Positions 14,106 through 64,000 of a stretch of DNA of 64,000 nucleotides are shown one piece after another. The translations under genes were made by a program, and so were the position numbers. Location of the stretch: contig JAXRKP010000341.1 in NCBI GenBank assembly GCA_037039925.1, positions 57,501 to 121,500 on the forward strand, read 5' to 3'. A model generated the notes under the pieces. The model was not told the DNA's origin. It saw only the letters and a program-made list of their open reading frames with translations, and did not search any database. The DNA comes from Doris montereyensis (taxonomy: Eukaryota > Mollusca > Gastropoda > Nudibranchia > Dorididae). Positions within the stretch are counted from its first letter, which is position 1; the number at the start of each line of letters is the position of its first letter.

Positions 14106-16349
14106 CAACAGAAAAAGAAAGAAAAAATTGGTTTGCATTCGTTGCGTTTTCTTGTCTCACCTACATCAGAATGCACATTTTGTCTTCACAAGAAGAGTAG
14201 TTTATTAACGTTACCCTCAATTTCGTGTGTGCCCTCCTCACACACACACACACAACCCCCCCCCCCCCCCCACACAAAAGTTAAATGGTAAATTTAATCA
14301 AACAGAAAAGAATTTACAAAATATCTTCCTGACGATTGGAATTCAATTGACCAAAGTGTTGATAAATCTTCCATTAATAAGTCACCTATACAGAAGTTTT
14401 GGAGGTCCAGTCCTCAATGACTGGGCCCTTTTACTTTTAACTGAAGACCAAAAGCAAACCTGCCTCAGTGATGGGGCTAAGCAAACATTGGCATTGACAT
14501 TGAAGGGAAGGAGGGGGCTCCTCTATACCCAATGTATCTATGAAGTCCCCCGATCGCATTGGTGGGAGTGAACCACAGGTATCCGTAACTGACATCTGAC
14601 AACTGAGGATACGCAGGGGTAGATGGTTGCTGGTTCAAGGGTTCCCAGGAACTCAAAGGATCGAAGTCCTAATTTTAGTCAGCCAGTCATCCTCTATCAC
14701 TTGAAAAATCAAAAACTTTCCCCAAAAAAAAGCCCCACTACAAAAGTAGAAAAATAACCCCAATGAACTTTCCTCTATTTTAACCCTTCATTTTCGTTTT
14801 TAGTATTTTTATTGAAGAAAAGTTGATTGTTTCCTTGTTGATTTGTTTGTTATTTTTAACGTTTAATTTCAAAGCAAACGATTCACAAAGAACGTATAAA
14901 AAAGTATGGTACAATCTCCTGACATCACACAAACAGAAAAAAAAATTTTTTTCAGAAAGAAAAAGAATGATCTGTCTTGTCTCAAACATTCAAATATCCT
15001 TTCACAAGAGAAAAAAACCCAAAATGTATTTATAAATGACACACGATTGCATTAGTAAATGAAGAAGGAAAGACATAGCTGTGTAAAATTACAATATTAG
15101 ATGTACATAATGTGTACACTTTGAATGATGATAATAATAATAATAATAAAGATGAAAGAAGCTGTAGCTGAAAAGACACGAAATGATCCTTATCAAAGAG
15201 AGAGCCTTTTTTTTTTTTTTTTTTTAATTACACGGATTTTCAGTGAAGTGCAAAAAATCAGACTGCATACGTCCACAAGTGATTTTAATCACACACAAAA
15301 TTGAAGAACAACATCAGAAATGTAAAATCTGTAGTTTAAAAAAGATCTGAAGTGGTGATTACTTCAAATCATTCTAAATTATTCAAAGTTGATCAAGATA
15401 GAAATGACGACATAATGTTTGTATACCATAATGTTGTTTTTACTGACAACGCAAAAAATTTGTTGGCTCCTTTTAAAAAAACTAGAGAGCACTACCAACG
15501 AAGCGTAGTTTGCTTGGAAGGTAGTGTGCTCTTTTCAAAGGCGAATTCATGGGGGTGCCAACACAAAGATCATGGGTTCAAACACATGGTGCCCAAAAAT
15601 TTGTTTTTCTGTCTATTTCTTTGAATTTGTCTCGTCTTTGTTCGTATGGGGCTTTAATATTATTTAATGTCTCAACTCTCATTATCCTTCACATTCAACA
15701 TGCCTCTTGCCTCACTATTTGTCCTTGAATATCTTATCACATTATAACAAAAGATAAACAGAGGAATGAGGTTAAAACAGTCACTGACGAATGAATCTAT
15801 AATGATCTATGAATCTTGGGGTTCTTTTTATGGGGGGGATAGTGAGGAGTGAAAGTGCAACCGTTGGAGGAAAAGCTGCACCTTGAAGATTGACACTAAG
15901 GAAGAGAAAGAACTTGTCAATCATAAACATAGGAAAACTCCCTGAGCAAGATAGTTTCAAAATTACAGACAAGGAAATAAATAGATGTATATTTACTTTC
16001 ACAGATATACATATATAAATATTGTAGAAATGAATCTTTTTTAATTGAAACTGGACTTTCGAGACAGAAACAACTAAACAAAAAATTAGTTACAAGTTCA
16101 CTTATAAATAAAAAGATTTGATTGAAGTATTTAACAAGGTCCAAAATTAGCTTTTAATAATTTCAGATGGTCAAAATTTAGGGACAAATATTCAGTGATT
16201 GATGAATGCATGCATGAATGCATCTTAGCAATCCTGCAAGCCTTAATACAACACAATCACAATAATTACACACAGGGAAGTCTACTCAATCCGACATATC
16301 ATCATCTTGCACACTGAACACTTGCTGGCAAACAAAAACATAGAAGACG

Positions 16350-16400
<51 letters not shown>
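16350..16400. repeat. (AAT)n microsatellite
   Basis: About 17 AAT units. Simple sequence downstream of BRWD. Confidence 0.95.
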
Positions 16401-16534
16401 TAATAATAGTAATAAAAAACATGCCATGATTTTCACACCCGTTCTTCCGCTATGCAAAAACAAATCTAATAGTAATGCGAATCTCAGAAGCGTCAGTCCC
16501 AAAGTGCATATATGAAATTTTTATTTTGTTTTGT

Positions 16535-16735
16535 TTGAATAGGGAACTATGGGTTCTGCTCTATCGAAATTTATCATGTCCACAATCTTTATAGCTGCTC
16601 TCCAGGTGAATTGAGAGGAAAGTAAGACAGGTGAGAGACAGAATGTAAAAGAGTGAAAGGAAAGAAAGAAGAAAGATCTACCACCGCAGTAGCTCCTTCT
16701 GCCTGCCACTACCAGTAACACCATCCGATGGAATT
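16535..16735 (+). repeat. dispersed repeat family C, copy
   Basis: A diverged member of a ~130 bp family with the landmarks GAAATTTATC.TGTCCAC, GGTGAATTGAGAGGAAA, GTGAAAGGAAAGAA and CTACCA. The same order recurs at 18455, 27250, 27733, 32590, 37115 and 39595, always in plus orientation. Confidence 0.6.
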
Positions 16736-17198
16736 ATAGATTTTTAAATTATGCAGAAGTAAAAAACTAACATTTAACTATATCAAATAAATCTGATTAC
16801 ATTACAAATAACATTCACTTTCACACGCTCATTTTCATTATTACATTATGTTTTCATTCATTTTCGATTACTGAACAACTCTTTAAAAAGAAAAGAAAAA
16901 AATATGAATCAAGCAACTATTACACACTTCAGTAAATCCTCACTTAAACTTCTCAACACATTTCTCTCCATATTCTCATTATATATATTTTAAAAAACAG
17001 TGGCTAAAAGATACAGCTAAATTTCACAGACAGGCACAACCAACCGAAACAGAAATAAATAGTGAGACACTTACACAAACTTACATGTTTCCGGTTTTGC
17101 TTTGCATCGAGGTAGCCATATTTTGAACCGTTTACACAGAGATAGCCAGCCACACATTTGCATCTGTTTTCTCTCAATTTTTTTGTGTCATGCCACAG

Positions 17199-57880
<40,682 letters not shown>

Positions 57881-58330
57881 TGTTAAACACATCCATACAT
57901 TAGAAATACTATTGAGGCACGTTCACTGAGTAAACTCCAAGTCAAACTTTCCCTATCTATTACAATTGATGCTACAAAGTTAGATAGAACCAACCCTTCA
58001 GTTGAGTCGCTTGAATCGGTTAGGCTCACCGAGAGAGCACGTGCGGATTAATATACGTAAGAAGTTATCTCAGATGTAATATAATAGTATATTTATGTTT
58101 ATATAGAATACATCAAAGTAAAGAGTACGATCATATTTGTCACTTTAATTTTGTTTATATTCATTAAAAACAAATAAATCGGGTTTATTCTTCGAACTAT
58201 TTTTTATTGGCTCCGCACACAGTCTTTGCTTGATTGAAAAGGAAGGGCTGTTTGTACACACCATTCCACACACCAAAGTAAATTGGCTTCCGGCGTGTCA
58301 TGCAACGTAGCGCAAACAGAAAGTAGGATT
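57881..58330. promoter_or_regulatory. divergent upstream region, BRWD / DHDDS
   Basis: The BRWD start (57880, minus) and DHDDS start (60386, plus) face away from each other. In between, ATTGG (inverted CCAAT) at 58206-58210 and 58282-58286 and an ETS-type CTTCCGG at 58287-58293 are the clearest promoter-like motifs. This fits a shared or closely spaced promoter, with a non-coding first DHDDS exon somewhere between 58300 and 60300. No TATA box or transcription start can be fixed. Confidence 0.35.
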
Positions 58331-60360
58331 CATCTCTATCATTATCAGTGCATAGCTTTTGTACATTTGACAGATTCTATCTAGGTGATTGTGTTTTAAT
58401 TTCAAGAACAAATCCCACCTCGTTTTAATCGAAATCTTTTGTGTAAGCAGATTGTAGGCATATGTTTCTTCGTCATTTTATTGATGCATTCAGATTCGTT
58501 CAGGGTGCGTGTCAACGATGAAGACTCACAAGAGTATGATCGATCGATCTAGATTTTAGATATATATCTCTTATAGTAGAGCTATATATTCTTGTGCAGT
58601 TTTGGATATCATTCTCTATTTCTGATGTAGATCTACGATGTTACATAAGTTTATACGTTCTCTTATCTAAGTTTGCTTATTTGCTTTACATCTTGGTAGG
58701 ATCATTGGTTTTAAGTCAAGAATTTAGATTTTGAATGAATAGATCTGAAACTAAATCTGGAATCCAGATTCTTTCTTTTAGACCTGGACATACATTGGTT
58801 GCATCATTTTTCCATGGCTTCTTTCCTATGCCATACTGGTGTTTTGCCAGACATTGCTGACAAGGTTTTGGGCTAGAGCTGTTAAAAAATTGTCATTTGG
58901 ACATGATACATGTAATAATAACCTATACTTATAGAGATTGATACATGTAGACAGCAGGCCGTCTTATTCGGTGTAGCAAAAGGATTTTTTGTAGCTCTCG
59001 TCTATCACCTGGTTTTGTAACATTCTATTGTTCAGTGCAAACACGTTGACCGATGGACTGGTTGCAGACAGTGATTGAATAATAGCTTAAACCTAACCAT
59101 TCCATTCATGCACGTTCGTCCTACTTGGAACTGACGTAGGTCGCCCTTCCATCCCCACGGATATCTCCCTAATTTCAGTAATTGACTGAGTGGTTGACAG
59201 GTTTGGCCCATATGTTGGTTGCCCTTCCATCCTTCATGCCCATGCATACACCTATGTAATTTTCTTAGTCTACAGAGTGACTGTGTAATATGCAAATTAG
59301 ATCACTCATTTCATAACACACCTCTTGTAATCATGACATGTAACATCCTAGTCCGGTTAACAGCCCTCTTTTTCACTTTTCCCAGGGGGGGATGTTAGGG
59401 CGGAGACAACACTCTACTACCTAAGGTTCCTTGCAACCACCCCCCCCCATCATGTCTCTCTCTCTCTCTTACTCTCACACACACACATAGCACACTATCT
59501 CAAAGTTGATACAGTAGTAGCCGCCTAAGATCCCGGTCCGCCTTACATCCCTTTTTTAGCCCTCTTTTTCACTTTTCCCAGGGGGATATAGACAAAACAC
59601 TCTACTACCTAGGTTCCTTGCAACCCCCCCATCATGTCTCTCTCTCTCTCTTACTCTCACACTCACAGTAGCACACTATCTCAAAGTTGATACCCGCCTA
59701 AGATCCCGGTCCGCCTTACATCCCTTTTTTCCCAGAAAGCGAAATTGTTAGGAGATACAAAGTGATCCCTTATTGTCCCACCCCAGTCCGGCTTACGTCC
59801 CTCTTTGAGAACAGGTCAGATTAAAATTTTCTCACTATCTGAGTTGCCGCCATGCTAATTGTTTCACAGTGATTACTAATGACAGCCATCTTGTTCATAC
59901 ACTCGACCAGAAGATAATATAGCCACCTTTTGCATTTATAATTAAAGCTTTGTAAGCTGCTTCACTCGGCCAATACAAGTCCAAAGGGCTAATATTGACC
60001 CATCTAATAATCGTACTTGGTAACACCCAGGGTATAACATGCATGTATACTATAATTAATTTAAAGCAAGTCAGTGTTCTGGTTGACCGTATATGTTGCA
60101 GTTGGTCTACCTTCCAGGGTTAATAGATATAAATATATAGGCATTTTTAGACAGAGACATGGCTATTATAGTGGGAGTTGTCACTGCCCATGATACTATT
60201 CAAATAGTGTTACTTGCTTGATGAGAATGAGAGCAGGTGTATGGAGTGTGCTTACTCAGAGCGTTTTACATGTTTGTATTACATTCATGTCCTTTTATTT
60301 TAAATTAGAATTATATAACTTTACATTAACCACATTTGGTATCTGATATTGACTTTTCAG
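58331..60360 (+). other. DHDDS upstream sequence / 5' intron
   Basis: No coding exon recognised. It contains a ~190 bp direct duplication (59364-59735) and otherwise mixed unique sequence. It probably includes the 5' UTR exon and first intron of DHDDS, since the first coding exon is preceded by a good acceptor at 60353-60360. Confidence 0.45.
59364..59735. repeat. direct duplication, two ~180-190 bp copies
   Basis: Both copies contain AGCCCTCTTTTTCACTTTTC, CACTCTACTACCTA, TTCCTTGCAACC, ATCATGTCTCTCTCTCTCTC, ACTATCTCAAAGTTGATAC and TAAGATCCCGGTCCGCCTTA. High identity implies a recent event. Confidence 0.88.
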
Positions 60361-60385
60361 TTCAGGCTCAAACTCAAAAGGCAAG

Positions 60386-62874
60386 ATGTCTTGGTTTCCG
60401 CAGCGTCGGCAGAGATCATGGTTACACAAAACTTGTGAAACCGTTCTCTGTGCCGGACCAATTCCAAAACACATTGCCATCATCATGGATGGAAACCGAC
60501 GTTTCGCCTCTAAAAATAATTTGGCAAAGTCAGGGGACATCTGAAAGGCTTCGATAAATTAGCAGAGGTGCGTAGATACATTATCATACCCATTCAGTTT
60601 CTGTTTTTATAGTTGTCGTTTGTATTAATTTTTTTTTAATAGAGATGTGAACAATCAAATTATGTGTCCTTGTTTTATGCTTTTACCTCATAGAGTGAAC
60701 TTTTCCATAGCCTACTTGAATCTTTTTTTTATTCAATAAGAAGTTACTAATTTATCCTTTTGACAGTGTTTTGTATCTCTTTTCACGTTTTTTTTGTCAC
60801 CCCTTTTATTTGCTCCTTTCGTTCTAGTATTAGAAGGGCAGATAAGATTTACTGTTGATGAAGCGGTTTTGTATTTATGGTCTTTCAGTGCTTACAAATT
60901 GATGGATTGGATCTAGTTAGTTGATACCTAATTTTGAAATATATAGAATATTGAAATCCTCTCTTTTATTCATTTATTTAAAGCACACTGTTCTCTCTGC
61001 ATTTTAATTAAAGATTTGTGATGCTGACGAAATTCTTTTACAAGAAGCATTTCATCTTTACCATCAATTTTCAGACCCTAGAATGGTGTCTCGACCTGGG
61101 GATTGAAGAAGTCACGGGTCCACGCCTTCAGCATTGAAAATTTTAAAAGATCTCCAGATGAGGTCAACTATTTAATGGAACTATCAAGACAGAAGTTTGC
61201 CCGTCTCTTACAAGAAAAGTATGACTTTTCCTGAAGTTTGTTGGGGTTTTTTTTTCAATTTCATACCATTATTATAGCGAAGTGCCGACATTTTAGTGGA
61301 GGAAAGGAGGAAGTTGATGGGTGCAGAAGATGATAATGTGATGTGAGAAATGTTTGGACCTAATATATCGTAATATTGGCTTTGCTGCGCATTAATTGTG
61401 ATTAATGATTCCCAAAAAATTTTCTTCAGGTTGTTTACAGATACTACAAAATTATAACAAATATAGATTGATATAATAGACATGTAGAGACTACATATAT
61501 ACATAGTCTACATATGATACATTCATAATATACATATTACATGCTGTATCATGTGTAAACCTAAGTAGGCCTATCATCTATTTGATACCAATATGGTTTT
61601 ATCTGCTTTTGTTCTCAGAGATTTGATATCACAGCATGGTGTATGCGTACGTATCATTGGAGACATTTCATTATTGCCGAGAGACTTACAGGAATTACTA
61701 GCAGAGGCTGTTTCCATTTCAGCTTCCAATACGAGGTAGGTCTGATATATTCTAGACTCTTCTTTCTTACATTTTTTTGTTGTTGTCCATTATAAGAGAG
61801 TTGCTGTGTTGTTTTTCAATATATTGTCATGTTTACAATTCTTATTTGAGATTTTCCTGGACCTGTAATTATGTATTTTGTTTGTCTTCTGCTCCATGTG
61901 AGAGCAATTTGATATAGAAACTAGTCCTAAGTTATAGTTGACACTCCTTCCTGAATCCATAGGCCCGAGTGAGGGTTCAGTTCAAACAGCTCCCAACCAA
62001 CACTAAGCTAAAAGTTATAATACACAGATACTGTCACAACGTTAAGAAAGAATTTTATTTGTATTTTCTGTTGTTTGATAACATATCAACGGTCAAACTA
62101 AATCTTCCCTCCTTTTATTTTCTTCATTTTATCAATATGACATGATTTCCACACAAACACACATCCCTCCCCAGGGGCACCAAATGCTTTGAGTTATAGT
62201 GTAATATCACCATGTCACATGCAAAAAACAAATCAGAGCATGTTGATAATTTTTTCATTAAGTTGACTTCCTTCAAGTTGCTATAGAGTTCTGCGGAAGA
62301 GGCTAAGTTACATTGCTTGCTGGACAGACAAGGCCCTAGCTTGTCGCAGGTTTTATGTCCCAGGTGATTTGTACAACCTTACTCGAGTAGGGATATGCAT
62401 GTTGAATGTCTTTCCCAAGGAACACAATGATAGACCCTGCATTCTCATGATCCAAACTCAAAAACGTTACTGTTTTGGAGGGCGGGGGGGGTATTCAATT
62501 TTTTTCTCCTTTTTTGTTTTTTACATTTATATAGCAAATATTACTTCTTTTCTTTTTTTTTTTGTGTGAAACGGTTGTTTTTTATTGTATTAATTTATTT
62601 CTGAGACAGCTTTTTAAAAATAAAAGTTTTGATAGATTTATTATCATGTATGCTTTTGTTTGATTATCCACTTTTTGTTTTAGTTATGTTTTTTTAATTT
62701 TCTCAACACGTGTTTAACAAGTTTTATATTTCTGGATGCTTTGCTCTTTCTTGTTTTTTTCTCCACACCAGAGCAATGTTGAACGTTTGCTTTGCCTACA
62801 CGGCACGTGACGACATGTGCAATGCCATGAGGGAGATAGCACAGGGGAGTGAAAGATGGTCACATAAGGAACAG
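60386..62874 (+). CDS. DHDDS: dehydrodolichyl diphosphate synthase, first four coding exons
   Basis: DHDDS is the catalytic cis-prenyltransferase subunit (partner NUS1/NgBR) that elongates farnesyl-PP with isopentenyl-PP on the ER membrane, making the dolichol precursor for N-glycosylation. Exons: 60361-60567 (ATG 60386), 61075-61218, 61619-61735, 62772-62874; the gene continues past the window. Conserved pieces in order: MSW at the start as in human, [20 protein letters not shown] with the catalytic Asp of [70 protein letters not shown] and [13 protein letters not shown]. Exon 1 lacks one base near 60529-60536 and exon 2 has one extra G at 61116-61118. Splice phases agree once these are allowed for. 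Confidence 0.92.
62285..62460 (-). repeat. SINE-like family B, partial copy
   Basis: TTTATGTCCCAGGTGATTTG, GTTGAATGTCTTTCCCAAGG and AACACAATGATAG match the middle of family B in minus orientation; ends degraded. In the intron between DHDDS exons 3 and 4. Confidence 0.5.
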
Positions 62875-64000
62875 GTGAGATTGAAGTTATTGTCTTGAAA
62901 TTGAAATGTGTGGTGGTACTAAGAGGTAAGGTGAAATTAAAACCATTTTCATACTGATTGTTGAGCATAGGAGAACAGTCTGGCATAGAGTTCAGTGTTT
63001 CTAGGCATACAATACAGTGTGGATTTTCACACCGGGTTTACTTTTGCCAAGTCTACAGAGACCAAGCTACCCCCTCATTGCATGGCTGGCAGGAGGTTGA
63101 GGAAAATCTGTCCAGTTTTTTTATTTGACACTGTTAAAAAAACATATTAAGACAGAATTGTTTCGCAAAGCTTTTTAAAACTATTTAATTTGTCGTAGTT
63201 AAATGTATTTTGCTCCAATGGATTTTACGTCTTTGTCTTACAATGATTTTCCTTTTACGCCGTGTCCTGTTCTCTTTTCATTGTACCGACACTTTCATTA
63301 ATTGTCAGTGTGTATGTGGCTTTGTACGAACAGTGTAAATGCTTTTTGATATGGTAATGCGCCGCCAAGCACCTTGAGTGAGTGATTAGGCGTTATACTA
63401 ATTTATTATTACACTATAATACATGTTGGGATGTCCAGCTCCTGTAGATGTGGGTACATTTTTCATGCATTTAGTAGATCTTCTTAATTCAACAAGTACT
63501 TGCTCTAATGACAACTGTGAGTAAGATGCTTATTGAGCATGAATCGTACATGACAGCTTTTGATCAAATTTTCTGACTTACGTGTTTAGATTAGCGACAT
63601 AACATTGTTTGATCAATTTGGTTATTTGCAATGCAGAATGTAGAAAGATTACTGATTTTGATCTTTGCAATAATCCTTAGGAATTATGAGAGAGACAGAA
63701 GAATGCAAATTAAAGTTCCTACCAGGGCAAGAGCGTATCACAGAGTTCAGTGGAAACAACAAATATATATATGAGAGTATCACCCATAAGTCTGGTACCA
63801 CCATTTGCCTCCAGGTGTGCAATGGAAATGCTTGTTGAGTATCTTTTCAAAGTACACAATGTCAGTCCCTGTGGAATGGGGATTCAAACGGAAGACCACA
63901 ATCATGATCTATGGTCAACTGCCTACCACTAGGGCCAATATTACTTGAGAGTGAGAGAGAGAAAAAAATTGTTATTTGAATGCATAACCTACCTAGCCCT
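62875..64000 (+). other. DHDDS intron (open at window edge)
   Basis: Begins with the exon 4 donor GTGAGA. No further DHDDS exon seen. The stretch 63790-63935 carries a minus-strand tRNA-like head (GGCCCTAGTGGTAGGCAG, GTTTGAATCCCC), probably a diverged SINE. Confidence 0.5.

Larger units (their letters stand above)
12015..17198. other. gene-free AT-rich region downstream of BRWD
   Basis: No conserved exon was recognised here; ORFs are short and low-complexity. It contains (CA)n at 12696-12718, a C run at 13141-13153, TATG-type repeats at 13189-13285, a 39 bp minisatellite at 13947-14105, a C run at 14256-14270, (AAT)n at 16350-16400 and a family C repeat at 16535-16735. The minus-strand 3' UTR of BRWD probably occupies the part nearest 17199. 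A minus-strand AATAAA lies near 16520, but its use is unknown. Confidence 0.55.

Noticed and set aside
13714..14208. 164-codon ORF with RKVVSIGTRNNST repeats
   Set aside because: Driven by the 39 bp minisatellite; flanks are not conserved or coding-like.

Overview
This is eukaryotic, animal, nuclear DNA: long GT-AG introns, AT-rich spacers, abundant microsatellites, tRNA-derived SINE-like repeats, non-LTR retrotransposon pieces and MITEs. The repeat style and gene content suggest a lophotrochozoan, most likely a mollusc (perhaps a gastropod). That is inference; no species-diagnostic gene is present. Three protein genes can be supported by exon-by-exon translation.

Layout. (1) 1-3934, plus strand: the last two visible exons of an AMP-forming acyl-CoA synthetase-like gene (ACSF2-type, divergent), separated by an intron with (TA)n and a ~360 bp (CT)n tract lying 37 bp before the final exon. 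(2) 3935-17198: space between two convergent genes, dominated by a ~5.7 kb minisatellite (5255-10930, unit 30 bp) and followed by AT-rich DNA with a small MITE and simple repeats. (3) 17199-57880, minus strand: a complete 35-exon BRWD3/PHIP-family gene (WD40 propeller, cryptic Tudor-like region, two bromodomains, acidic/basic tail ending in the family's conserved C-terminal motif). Its introns hold nearly all other repeats: SINE-like families, an APE-type LINE at 43.69-46.6 kb, LINE relics, a pogo/Tigger-like element, MITEs and several minisatellites. (4) 57881-60385: divergent upstream region between BRWD and DHDDS. (5) 60386-62874, plus strand: the first four coding exons of DHDDS (cis-prenyltransferase, dolichol synthesis), which runs off the right edge.

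Cross-cutting observation: the BRWD and DHDDS exons are well conserved and correctly spliced, but I count about eleven single-base frame breaks, mostly in short homopolymers (nine in BRWD, two in DHDDS). No in-frame stop codon remains once the breaks are allowed for. Residual long-read assembly indels explain this better than gene decay, and automatic gene models here will be fragmented.

How the genes relate: BRWD proteins are chromatin readers and CRL4 substrate receptors, DHDDS is an ER enzyme, and the ACS-like protein is metabolic. I see no pathway link; the only structural link is the head-to-head BRWD/DHDDS arrangement. I found no convincing new multi-gene system. The most unusual sequence is the 30 bp satellite, which is stop-free in all three forward frames, followed by the nested and compound transposable elements inside BRWD introns.
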